From contig CAJFTV010000079.1 in the NCBI GenBank assembly GCA_904420055.1, positions 1 to 8,489 of the forward strand: 8,489 nt of DNA, given 5' to 3'. Source of the stretch: Candidatus Alloscillospira gallinarum. GTDB taxonomy: Bacteria; Bacillota; Clostridia; Oscillospirales; Oscillospiraceae. The notes beneath the pieces are model-generated. The model saw nothing but the letters and a program-made list of their open reading frames with translations, made no database searches and was not told the DNA's origin. Below are positions 1-6,011 of the stretch, one piece after another (within the stretch, counting starts at the first letter, position 1; every line of letters starts with the position of its first letter). A program made the position numbers and the translations under genes.

Positions 1-294
1 CCGGGACTTGTCCTCGAATATTTCTCTATCCGCCCTGTCGTTATATTTTCTCACAAAATATATGTTGTCATCCATGGTCATAAACGTTTTTCTCTTATCC
101 GCGCCTATATCCGCAAACCCGAAAGTGACGTAATCGAGATATCCTGTATGATACTTAAACCCGCAGTATATCATATCGAAAAATATACGCAGGGGGTTTA
201 TTTTTTTGTCCTCATGAACATTTTTGACATTTCTCAGCATTCGCTTAAAGCTCGCCGTTTTAAGGCGGGCAAACATCGTTTTTAAATCTCTCAT
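1..294 (-). CDS. Sugar-transfer-associated ATP-grasp protein, N-terminal part (partial)
   Basis: The minus-strand reading frame opens with ATG at 294-292 and runs without a stop for 98 codons to the window edge, so only the N-terminus is present. A GGAG motif (complement of 302-305) lies 7 bases before the ATG. The translation begins MRDLKTMFARLKTAS and contains IFFDMIYCGFKYHTGYLDY (about residues 37-55), followed by a GFADI / KRKTFMT stretch and VRKYNDR near residue 84. From memory this pattern (DMIYC..KY..GY.DY...F, then RKT..T and a K.ND segment) is the N-terminal signature of the ATP-grasp family linked to surface-sugar transfer and exopolysaccharide or teichoic-type synthesis. The catalytic ATP-grasp core would lie beyond the edge and cannot be seen. 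Being the first gene after a 400-base AT-rich gap, it probably starts its own unit. The family call is by recognition and moderately sure. Confidence 0.72.
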   Translation of the reverse strand, partial: MRDLKTMFARLKTASFKRMLRNVKNVHEDKKINPLRIFFDMIYCGFKYHTGYLDYVTFGFADIGADKRKTFMTMDDNIYFVRKYNDRADREIFEDKSR

Positions 295-635
295 TTTCTC
301 TCTCCAACCGAAAACATGTACCTCGTCCACTGAAAAATAGTTAAGTATTTATCAGACTTGTCTATTACTCCAAGCAAGTCTTTTTCCTTGCCACAACCTT
401 TGCCATATAAAAGGTTTACAATTACTCAGATATATTACTGTACCGCCGTCATATTATATCATCTTATCAGCTAACCCCTGATTTCAGCATACGTATTAAA
501 CCACTTTTTCATATAAAATGATAGCCCTTTTACCCCAAAAGTTCCCGAATTTATGCAACTGTAATCATTTGTAATTATTTCTACTACAATACTTATACTC
601 TTCTTAAGGAATGTTTAAAACAAACCTGTAATCAC
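295..635. other. AT-rich intergenic region upstream of the ATP-grasp gene
   Basis: This gap of about 340 bases holds no reading frame with a credible ribosome site and codon pattern on either strand. It is clearly more AT-rich than the genes around it. On the minus strand a perfect TATAAT lies at 458-453, about 160 bases before the ATP-grasp start, but no good -35 hexamer is found 16-18 bases upstream of it, so it is only a weak promoter candidate. A 7-bp inverted repeat, AGACTTG (354-360) and CAAGTCT (375-381), is followed by a short T run on the plus strand (381-385). No plus-strand gene lies upstream for it to terminate. Nothing else was recognised. Confidence 0.5.
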
Positions 636-672
636 AAAAATCCGGGGCGCCTTTCCTGCGGAGGGCGCCCCG
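636..672 (-). terminator. Rho-independent terminator of the HAD-IIA gene
   Basis: CGGGGCGCC (643-651) and GGCGCCCCG (664-672) form a perfect 9-bp GC-rich stem, with further weaker pairing towards the loop. Read on the minus strand, the stem is followed by GA and then five T residues (complement of 636-640). It starts 27 bases after the stop codon of the HAD-IIA gene. The geometry fits an intrinsic terminator for that gene. The opposite strand has no T run, so it is directional. Confidence 0.9.
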
Positions 673-699
673 AAATCAACACTGCTTAAATACTCAATT

Positions 700-1476
700 T
701 TAAAGTTCAGGGATATCTCCCACTCCCCCAAGCACAAGCCTGGGCCTGTACGGGTACTGACTTATCATCTCTCTTGTGGTAACACCTGACAGAACCAGAA
801 TTGGGTCAAGGCCGCTCTCTATTCCGGCAATTATATCCGTGTCCATTCTGTCGCCGATCATACACGCCTCTGCCGAGTGAACGCCAAGCATGCCAAGCGC
901 TGTCCTCATCATAAGCGGATTTGGCTTACCCACATAATAAGCGTTTTTACCTGTGGTTATCTCAATTGGCGCCACAAGCGCCCGGCAGGCGGGTATCAGC
1001 CCATTATCTGACGGGCCTGTGAGGTCCGTATTCGTGCCAATGAGCTTTGCGCCATTATTCACATGGTACATGGCCCGGGATATCGTGTCAAAATTGTAGT
1101 TCACCGTCTCTCCGATTATCACATAATCGGGGTCTACGTCGTTAATCGTTATTCCGGCCTGATACAGGGCGTTATAAAGCCCCGGGTCTCCCACAACATA
1201 TGCGGTACAGCCTGGATTTTGGGAGCTTATAAACTTTGCGGTGGCCTGCGCGCTTGTATAAAAATGGCTCTCGTCCACATCAAGCCCCATTCTGAACAGT
1301 TTTTGCTGAAGCTCACGTGGTGAGCGGCTCGAGGCGTTGGTGAGAAACAGGAATTTTTTGTCATTTTTGTACAGCCATTCCACAAACGACTTTACCCCGG
1401 GAAGAAGATGGTTCCCGTGGTAGATAACACCGTCCATATCGCAGATAAAACCGAGTTTGCCTCTTAGAAGTTCCAT
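700..1476 (-). CDS. HAD-IIA (NagD-like) sugar/nucleotide phosphatase
   Basis: The 258-residue product has the full length of NagD-type HAD subclass IIA hydrolases, soluble Mg-dependent phosphatases acting on small phosphorylated metabolites. Motif I is DMDGVIY at residues 13-19, with nucleophile D13 and acid/base D15. Motif II is T46-N47. The C2-type cap spans roughly residues 75-175. Motif III lysine is K184 in GKPNP, and motif IV is GDRMDTD at 208-214, with D209 and D214 as metal ligands. All catalytic residues are present. The start has AAGG 10 bases upstream and MELLRGKLGFICDMDG matches the usual short lead before motif I. The gene is transcribed alone, divergent from purC, with its own promoter (1553-1581) and terminator (636-672). 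The substrate cannot be told; the divergent purC neighbour is only weak context for nucleotide metabolism. Family assignment is firm, substrate unknown. Confidence 0.95.
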   Translation of the reverse strand: MELLRGKLGFICDMDGVIYHGNHLLPGVKSFVEWLYKNDKKFLFLTNASSRSPRELQQKLFRMGLDVDESHFYTSAQATAKFISSQNPGCTAYVVGDPGLYNALYQAGITINDVDPDYVIIGETVNYNFDTISRAMYHVNNGAKLIGTNTDLTGPSDNGLIPACRALVAPIEITTGKNAYYVGKPNPLMMRTALGMLGVHSAEACMIGDRMDTDIIAGIESGLDPILVLSGVTTREMISQYPYRPRLVLGGVGDIPEL

Positions 1477-1497
1477 ATTAAATTTACCTTCTTTCCT

Positions 1498-1518
1498 CCG
1501 CCTGCGTCTTTTCGGCGG
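1498..1518 (-). other. Small hairpin in the HAD-IIA 5' leader
   Basis: On the minus strand CCGCC (1518-1514) and GGCGG (1502-1498) can pair with an 11-base loop, inside the leader between the predicted start site near 1546 and the ATG at 1476. The 3' arm runs straight into an AGG-rich stretch upstream of the nearer AAGG ribosome site. It is short and may be incidental. Confidence 0.35.
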
Positions 1519-1552
1519 AAATTTCTCTCAAATCATTATTATTCACATTAAC

Positions 1553-1581
1553 ATAATACCCTAAAAAGCTTCGTTTGACAA
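1553..1581 (-). promoter_or_regulatory. Sigma-A-type promoter for the HAD-IIA gene
   Basis: On the minus strand a -35 box TTGTCA (1581-1576) is separated by exactly 17 bases from a -10 box TATTAT (1558-1553). Each box differs from consensus by one base. The predicted transcript start is near 1546, giving a leader of about 70 bases before the ATG at 1476. This is the best promoter match in the window. Confidence 0.75.
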
Positions 1582-1793
1582 TACACATTCCTTGAGAAAA
1601 AACCTGCCTTTGCAGACGCTATCATGCACATATGTCCAAATGATACCGGCAGAGTGTTAATACGGTGCAAAATCTGTGTAAAGGCCCGTATCAGCACAAT
1701 TTGTCAAATTTATTGTCGTTTAGAATAAAAAGGCCGCCGTATTTTTATCATCTGTTTAACTTGATGGCAGTAGAAATACCGAGAAAAATGTTG
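1582..1793. other. Divergent intergenic region between HAD-IIA and purC, no gene
   Basis: This is the gene-free centre of the divergent region. It has no convincing reading frame. No purine (G-box/PurR) riboswitch core and no PurBox-like operator was recognised. It does contain a short element that could pair in alternative ways: ATACGG (1660-1665) is complementary both to CCGTAT at 1686-1691 and to CCGTAT at 1737-1742. The two CCGTAT copies sit in similar contexts (GGCCCGTAT and GGCCGCCGTAT). If transcription ever starts upstream of 1660 these could form exclusive hairpins, but the best purC -10 box lies downstream of all of them. Confidence 0.4.
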
Positions 1794-1799
1794 TATAAT
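1794..1799 (+). promoter_or_regulatory. Probable -10 box of the purC-purF promoter
   Basis: A perfect TATAAT lies 34 bases before the purC ATG at 1833, with a predicted transcript start near 1806. The hexamer 17 bases upstream (TAGAAA, 1771-1776) is a poor -35 box, and a better-looking TTGATG (1761-1766) is too far away at 27 bases. A weak -35 would fit a promoter that depends on an activator, but that is inference. Confidence 0.55.
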
Positions 1800-1815
1800 A
1801 ACTTTTATCTTTATT

Positions 1816-1822
1816 AAGGAGG
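1816..1822 (+). promoter_or_regulatory. purC ribosome binding site, decides the start
   Basis: AAGGAGG lies 10 bases before ATG 1833 but only one base before the in-frame ATG at 1824. The second spacing is too short for initiation, so the protein most likely starts at 1833, three codons later than the longest frame. The resulting MEKVAQMYEGKAKK start also matches the family. Confidence 0.85.
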
Positions 1823-1832
1823 CATGCGGACA

Positions 1833-2546
1833 ATGGAAAAAGTCGCGCAGATGTACGAGGGAAAGGCAAAAAAGGTATACTCCACAGAAAACGAGGACTA
1901 CTGCATCATATCATATAAGGACGACGCCACGGCGTTTAACGGGGAGAAAAAGGGAACCATCTCCGGCAAGGGCGTCGTCAACAATAAGATGTCAAATTAC
2001 ATAATGGAGCTCATGGAAAAAGAGGGCATACCCACCCACTTTGTGGAAGAGCTCAACGACCGCGAGGCGGTTGTGCGGCGCGTCAAAATTATCCCCCTGG
2101 AGGTAATTATCAGAAATATCGCGGCCGGCTCATTTTCAAAGCGCTTCGGCGTTCCCGAGGGCACACAGCTTCTCCGTCCTACCCTTGAGTTCTGCTACAA
2201 GGACGATGCTCTTGGCGACCCCATGGCAAATGAGTATCACATCGTCGCCTGCGGCTGGGCAACCCAGGAAGACCTTGACACAATAACAGAGTATACTTTT
2301 AAGATAAACGACTTTTTAAAGGATTTCTTTAAAAAAATAAATGTTGACCTTGTGGACTTCAAAATAGAGTTCGGCAAAACACGTGACGGAAAAATAATTC
2401 TGGCTGATGAGATTTCTCCCGACACCTGCCGTCTGTGGGACTCTACAACTCATGAAAAACTTGATAAAGACCGTTTCCGCCGCGACCTGGGCAATGTAGA
2501 GGGCGCATATCAGGAAATGATGAACAGAATTTTTGGAGACAGATAA
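1833..2546 (+). CDS. purC: Phosphoribosylaminoimidazole-succinocarboxamide synthase (SAICAR synthetase)
   Basis: PurC joins CAIR and L-aspartate with ATP to give SAICAR in de novo purine synthesis, in the cytoplasm. From the ATG at 1833 the product has 237 residues, the normal length for the bacterial single-domain form. The N-terminal YEGKAKKVY (8-16) and DDATAFNGEKKG (30-41) make the ATP-binding lobe. IRNIAAGSF (93-101), DFKIEFG (175-181) and ADEISPDTCRLWD (191-203) are the classic signatures of the nucleotide- and aspartate-binding site. LDKDRFRRDLG (210-220) closes the protein as usual. No residue looks out of place. The stop codon lies three bases before the purF ATG, and the purF ribosome site is inside the purC 3' end, so the two genes are almost certainly co-transcribed and perhaps translationally coupled. 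The longer 240-residue start at 1824 is possible but unlikely for spacing reasons. Confidence 0.98.
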   Translation: MEKVAQMYEGKAKKVYSTENEDYCIISYKDDATAFNGEKKGTISGKGVVNNKMSNYIMELMEKEGIPTHFVEELNDREAVVRRVKIIPLEVIIRNIAAGSFSKRFGVPEGTQLLRPTLEFCYKDDALGDPMANEYHIVACGWATQEDLDTITEYTFKINDFLKDFFKKINVDLVDFKIEFGKTRDGKIILADEISPDTCRLWDSTTHEKLDKDRFRRDLGNVEGAYQEMMNRIFGDR

Positions 2547-2549
2547 AAT

Positions 2550-3992
2550 ATGAGTAATATACATGAAGAATGCGGCGTATTCGGAATATTCAGCAAAGAC
2601 CGCTGTGACGTGGCCTCCTCAGTCTATTACGGTCTCTTTGCCCTTCAGCACAGGGGACAGGAGAGCTGCGGAATTGTGGTAAACGATGACGGTGTTTTCC
2701 ACCCATACAAGGACGCCGGCCTTGTAAACGATGTCTTTACACCGGAGATACTCTCTTCACTTGGTCTTGGCAACATGGCCGTGGGACATGTGAGATACGG
2801 CACAACGGGTATCACCGGACGTTCAAACGCACAGCCCATCGTTGTAAACCACGTAAAGGGCAACATGGCTCTGGCACATAACGGCAACCTCACAAATTCC
2901 TATGAGCTCCGTGAGGAGCTGGAGCTTCAGGGCTCAATTTTCCACACAACCAGCGATACAGAGGTAATATCCTACCTGATAACAAAGGAGCGTCTTACCG
3001 CCCCATCAATTGAGGAGGCGTTAAACAGGGCAATGTACAAGCTGGAGGGCGCATATTCCCTCGTTGTAATGTCCCCCTCCAAAATGATGGCCGCCCGTGA
3101 CATTCACGGCTTTCACCCTCTGTGCTACGGCGTCCGTGACGACGGAAGCTATGTCATCGCCTCCGAAAGCTGCGCGTTAAACTCAGTCAGCGCCACCCTC
3201 GTCCGGGATATCGAACCGGGAGAGATTGTCGTCTTTGACAAGAACGGAATACGCTCAATAAAAGACCACTGCGGGCTTGTGAAAAAATCCTCCTGCGTCT
3301 TTGAGTATATATACTTTGCCCGTCCAGACTCCGTTGTAGACGGCTTTTCCGTGCACGAGGCAAGGCTCCGTGCCGGAGAATTTCTGGCAAAGGAACACCC
3401 GGTGGACGCAGATATCGTTATCGGCGTCCCGGACTCAGGACTTGACGCCGCAATCGGTTTCTCCCGCGAATCCGGGATCCCCTACGGAATAGGCTTCATA
3501 AAGAACAAATACATCGGGCGCACCTTTATCTCTCCGGGGCAGGCCGCCCGAGAGGACAAGGTGAAAATAAAGCTTAACCCCATATCACAGGTTGTCAGCG
3601 GCAAGCGTGTCGTAATGATTGACGACTCCATCGTCCGGGGCACTACCTGCAAGAAAATTGTCCACCTTTTAAGGGAGGCAGGTGCCTCTGAGGTGCACGT
3701 TCGCATCTCTGCCCCGCCGTTTATCGCCCCATGTTATTACGGTACGGACATCGATTCAAAGGACGTACTTATCGCATGTCATCACTCTGTTGACGAGATA
3801 TGCAAAATAATCGAGGCGGACAGCCTTGGATATCTGAGCCTTGAAAATACGCTCAAGCTTGCTCCCAGTGAGCAGAACACCGGCTTCTGTGTGGCATGCT
3901 TCAATGAAAAATATCCTACGGCGGTTCCAGAAAAGGCGTATAAAAACAGGTTTGAGGTAAAAATTTCCGCAAACTCAAAAAATAATAGCTGA
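2550..3992 (+). CDS. purF: Amidophosphoribosyltransferase (glutamine PRPP amidotransferase), Fe-S type
   Basis: PurF makes phosphoribosylamine from PRPP and glutamine, the committed step of purine synthesis. The 480-residue product has the N-terminal Ntn glutaminase domain with C8 as the future N-terminal nucleophile. A seven-residue leader (MSNIHEE) would have to be removed, shorter than the 11 residues known in Bacillus. Glutaminase motifs follow: HRGQES (34-39), GHVRYGTTG (79-87), NGNLTN (111-116) and TTSDTE (133-138). The PRPP loop is VVMIDDSIVRGTT (354-366). Cysteines C249, C395, C447 and C450 match the spacing of the four [4Fe-4S] ligands of Bacillus PurF (146 residues between the first two, CxxC at the end), so the enzyme should be the oxygen-labile Fe-S type. 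A GGAG (2535-2538) lies 11 bases before the ATG, inside purC. Feedback inhibition by purine nucleotides is known for the family but not readable here. Confidence 0.98.
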   Translation: MSNIHEECGVFGIFSKDRCDVASSVYYGLFALQHRGQESCGIVVNDDGVFHPYKDAGLVNDVFTPEILSSLGLGNMAVGHVRYGTTGITGRSNAQPIVVNHVKGNMALAHNGNLTNSYELREELELQGSIFHTTSDTEVISYLITKERLTAPSIEEALNRAMYKLEGAYSLVVMSPSKMMAARDIHGFHPLCYGVRDDGSYVIASESCALNSVSATLVRDIEPGEIVVFDKNGIRSIKDHCGLVKKSSCVFEYIYFARPDSVVDGFSVHEARLRAGEFLAKEHPVDADIVIGVPDSGLDAAIGFSRESGIPYGIGFIKNKYIGRTFISPGQAAREDKVKIKLNPISQVVSGKRVVMIDDSIVRGTTCKKIVHLLREAGASEVHVRISAPPFIAPCYYGTDIDSKDVLIACHHSVDEICKIIEADSLGYLSLENTLKLAPSEQNTGFCVACFNEKYPTAVPEKAYKNRFEVKISANSKNNS

Positions 3993-4012
3993 TCATCAAT
4001 CTTTAACATTAC

Positions 4013-4042
4013 GAAATGCGGCAGATAAAACTGTCGCATTTC
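4013..4042. other. 12-bp hairpin between purF and the ThiF-like gene
   Basis: GAAATGCGGCAG (4013-4024) pairs with CTGTCGCATTTC (4031-4042) over 12 positions, one of them G-U, around a 6-base loop. It begins 20 bases after the purF stop. The plus-strand tail is CCATATAATC rather than a T run, so it is not a textbook intrinsic terminator. It may be a weak terminator, an mRNA 3'-end stabiliser or a processing site that separates purF from the downstream genes. Confidence 0.6.
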
Positions 4043-4045
4043 CCA

Positions 4046-4051
4046 TATAAT
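4046..4051 (+). promoter_or_regulatory. TATAAT -10-like box directly before the ThiF-like ATG
   Basis: A perfect TATAAT sits four bases before ATG 4056. A start site about seven bases after it would fall on or next to the ATG, producing a leaderless or nearly leaderless transcript. No good -35 is seen about 17 bases upstream, where the hairpin lies. It may be chance in a short AT-rich spacer, but the gene has no Shine-Dalgarno, which makes it worth noting. Confidence 0.35.
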
Positions 4052-4055
4052 CATT

Positions 4056-4715
4056 ATGGATATTAATAAACTGTTCACTCCCCTGCCACATGGCGAATTT
4101 TTGCGTGACAAATCCGTCTTTGTCGCCGGCTGCGGCGGTCTCGGCGGATACCTTGCCGTCTGTGCGGCAAAATGCGGCTTCGGCAAAATTATCCTCTGTG
4201 ACTTTGACAAATTTAATAATACAAATCTGAACCGTCAGTTCGGCTGTACGGAAAAGACCGTTGGGCTCCCCAAAGCACAGGTTATGGCCGGCATTGTGAA
4301 GAATATTGATTCTCAAATCCAGGTCATCAGTTTAAAGCACAGGATAACCCGCCGGAACTGCCGGGAGCTCATATCTGGCTGTGACATAATATTAGACGGA
4401 CTTGACAGCATAAAAACCCGTCTTATTCTTGAAAACGCCGCGGAGCGTGCCCGCCTTCACATAGTTCACGGAGGGATAGAGGGGGAAATGTGCCAGGCCG
4501 CCGTGGTGCCGCCGGGCTCCAAAATGCTGAGACGGATTTACGCAGGACACCATACAAAACGCGGTGTCCCCGTTTTGTCCTTCACCCCCGCTTTCTGCGC
4601 GGCGCTTCAGGTTAATATGGCCGCGGCCTTTCTTTTAGGCAAAGCCCACCCCGGATACGGCCGCTTTATAATTGTTAATCTGCACAGTTTCTCATCGCAG
4701 ATATGTGACATATGA
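4056..4715 (+). CDS. ThiF/MoeB/HesA-family E1-like adenylyltransferase (short form)
   Basis: The 219-residue product has the Rossmann-type adenylation fold of the ThiF/MoeB family, which activates the C-terminal glycine of MoaD- or ThiS-like sulfur carriers with ATP. The nucleotide loop is GCGGLGG (25-31). D49 and D51 precede NLNRQ (57-61), where R60 corresponds to the adenylating arginine. K73 in GLPKAQ and D117 in DGLDSIKTR match the conserved lysine and aspartate of MoeB. The two CxxC zinc pairs of MoeB/ThiF are absent and no clear catalytic cysteine loop is seen, although VPVLSFTPAF..ALQ (171-185) resembles the crossover segment before the last helix. No Shine-Dalgarno precedes the ATG. 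It lies upstream of an AOR cassette that ends with a MoaD-like gene, so its likely partner is that MoaD, for pterin dithiolene sulfur. That role is inference; thiamine or other sulfur-carrier chemistry is an alternative. Confidence 0.88.
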   Translation: MDINKLFTPLPHGEFLRDKSVFVAGCGGLGGYLAVCAAKCGFGKIILCDFDKFNNTNLNRQFGCTEKTVGLPKAQVMAGIVKNIDSQIQVISLKHRITRRNCRELISGCDIILDGLDSIKTRLILENAAERARLHIVHGGIEGEMCQAAVVPPGSKMLRRIYAGHHTKRGVPVLSFTPAFCAALQVNMAAAFLLGKAHPGYGRFIIVNLHSFSSQICDI

Positions 4716-4748
4716 CCGATGGTATCGGTCAGCAAAAAGCGGTATAAT
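4714..4748 (+). promoter_or_regulatory. Palindromic operator candidate with -10 box before the alcohol dehydrogenase gene
   Basis: A perfect inverted repeat GACCGAT (4714-4720), GGT, ATCGGTC (4724-4730) overlaps the stop codon of the ThiF-like gene. Twelve bases after it is a perfect TATAAT (4743-4748), with an expected start site near 4755 and a leader of about 30 bases to the ATG at 4785. The palindrome covers the place where a -35 box should be (4720-4725, TGGTAT, a poor match). This arrangement suggests a regulated promoter for the adh-fdx-AOR-moaD genes. The alternative that the repeat is a weak transcription stop is less likely because no T run follows. Confidence 0.5.
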
Positions 4749-4784
4749 TATTTAAAATGTGAAAATATAAGGAGATGCATATTT

Positions 4785-5993
4785 ATGTGGGGTGTTAAAA
4801 AAGCATATTTCAGAACATTCCAGGCAGTATTCAACATCGGGGCGCGGCTGCTCCCGTGGCGCAAGCCGGAGCTTCAAAACGCTCCGGACAGCATTAAGAA
4901 AATCCCGTCCCTGCTAAAAAAGTCCGGTGTCTCAAAGCCCATGGTAGTAACTGACCCCGGCCTTGTAAAGGCCGGGGTTGCTCCCGCCGTCACCGCAGTT
5001 TTGGACGCCGAAGGAGTAAGCTACGCATTTTATGACGACATAGCTCCAAATCCAACAGTCACTATGGTAAACGCCATAAAGAAAAAGTACCTTGAGGAAA
5101 AGTGCGACAGCTTCGTCGCTATTGGCGGCGGCTCCTCCATGGACGCGGCCAAGGCCGCCGCGGCTATCATTGCAAAACCGGGCAAGACGGTGAATAAGCT
5201 TGGCGGACTTTTAAAAGTCCGTAAGAGAATTCCCGTATTTATCGCCGTCCCAACAACAGCCGGCACCGGAAGCGAAACTACAATCGCCGCCCTCATCACC
5301 GACCCGGAGACACATCATAAGTACGCAATTATGGACCTGTGCCTTATTCCAAAATACGCCGTTCTGGACGCGAAGCTCACTCTTGGGCTTCCTCCGCACA
5401 TAACCTCTACCACCGGTATGGACGCCCTCACTCATGCGGTTGAGGCGTATCTGTGCTGGACATACAATACCAAAGAGAGCCTGCGCTTTGCCGAGGAGGC
5501 CACAAAGCTGATTTTTGAAAACCTTGAACGCGCCTATAACGACGGCAGCGACATCGAAGCGCGGCAGAATATGATGACCGCCTCCTTTAAAGCGGGATTT
5601 GCCTTTACCAGGGCCGGCGTCGGCAACGTCCACGCCATCGCCCACACCCTCGGCGGGCTTTACAATACCGCTCACGGCCTTGCAAATGCGGTAATACTCC
5701 CGGTAGTTTTGGAGGAGTACGGCGAAAAGGTATATCCAAAGCTTGCGCGGCTTGCTGAAATCGCCGGTGTAAAAACCGATGGAACCCAGGCTGAAAAGGC
5801 CCGCGCTTTTATACAGGAAATTTACGCCATGAACAAGCGCATGGGAATACCTGACGGCTTCGACTTTATCCGTGACGAGGATATTCCCCAGATGACAAAG
5901 TGGGCATATAAGGAGGCAAACCCCATATATCCCGTACCTGTACTGTTTAACAGAGAGCGCTTTGCCAAGGTAATAAACAAGATACGCAAATAA
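4785..5993 (+). CDS. Iron-containing (group III) alcohol dehydrogenase
   Basis: The enzyme interconverts aldehydes and alcohols with NAD(P)H in the cytoplasm. From ATG 4785 it has 402 residues, within the family range. The nucleotide site is GGGSSMDAAK (114-123), followed by VPTTAGTGSE (155-164). The metal ligands expected from FucO are D213 and H217 in GMDALTHAVEAY, H283 in NVHAIAH and H297 in AHGLAN; the catalytic-region H287 is also present. The start at 4785 has AAGGAG (4769-4774) ten bases upstream; the longer frame from 4719 adds 22 residues over the palindrome and -10 box and has no ribosome site. The N-terminus (residues 1-30, including YFRTFQ and LLPW) is longer than in many relatives and amphipathic. 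A ferredoxin gene follows after 18 bases. Next to AOR its probable job is aldehyde to alcohol conversion or the reverse. The substrate is not readable. Confidence 0.95.
   Translation: MWGVKKAYFRTFQAVFNIGARLLPWRKPELQNAPDSIKKIPSLLKKSGVSKPMVVTDPGLVKAGVAPAVTAVLDAEGVSYAFYDDIAPNPTVTMVNAIKKKYLEEKCDSFVAIGGGSSMDAAKAAAAIIAKPGKTVNKLGGLLKVRKRIPVFIAVPTTAGTGSETTIAALITDPETHHKYAIMDLCLIPKYAVLDAKLTLGLPPHITSTTGMDALTHAVEAYLCWTYNTKESLRFAEEATKLIFENLERAYNDGSDIEARQNMMTASFKAGFAFTRAGVGNVHAIAHTLGGLYNTAHGLANAVILPVVLEEYGEKVYPKLARLAEIAGVKTDGTQAEKARAFIQEIYAMNKRMGIPDGFDFIRDEDIPQMTKWAYKEANPIYPVPVLFNRERFAKVINKIRK
4955..4977. repeat. Perfect 10-bp GC-rich inverted repeat inside the adh gene
   Basis: CCCCGGCCTT (4955-4964) and AAGGCCGGGG (4968-4977) are exact complements with a GTA loop, and A4954-T4978 extends the stem to 11 bp. 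It encodes residues DPGLVKAGV of the alcohol dehydrogenase. No T run follows, so it is not a terminator, but the RNA hairpin should be very stable and lies about 170 bases after the start codon. Confidence 0.8.
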
Positions 5994-5998
5994 ATTTC

Positions 5999-6004
5999 TG
6001 GAGG
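5999..6004 (+). promoter_or_regulatory. Ribosome binding site of the polyferredoxin gene
   Basis: TGGAGG ends 7 bases before ATG 6012 and lies just after the adh stop codon. This supports the start MAYYITEKCIGC and translation from the same message as adh. Confidence 0.8.
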
Positions 6005-6011
6005 CCTTCCC

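Noticed and set aside
354..385. Plus-strand intrinsic terminator from the AGACTTG/CAAGTCT repeat with T run
   Set aside because: The stem is AT-rich with a 14-base loop and no plus-strand gene lies upstream.
1063..1323. Plus-strand 86-codon frame inside the HAD-IIA gene
   Set aside because: Antisense to a complete catalytic HAD gene, no domain or promoter.
1761..1766. TTGATG as the -35 box for the purC promoter
   Set aside because: It lies 27 bases from the TATAAT at 1794, outside the usual 16-18 base range.
1824..1832. ATG at 1824 as the purC start
   Set aside because: AAGGAGG ends at 1822, one base before this ATG; ATG 1833 has proper 10-base spacing and gives the family-typical N-terminus.
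1582..1832. Purine riboswitch or PurR box in front of purC
   Set aside because: No conserved purine riboswitch core or CGAAC-type PurBox repeat could be recognised by reading.
3782..4316. Two overlapping minus-strand frames across the purF/ThiF-like junction
   Set aside because: They overlap two clear genes on the other strand and show no recognisable domain.
4719..4784. 22-residue N-terminal extension of the alcohol dehydrogenase
   Set aside because: No ribosome site before 4719; the segment covers a palindrome and -10 box and reads unlike the family, while ATG 4785 has AAGGAG at good distance.
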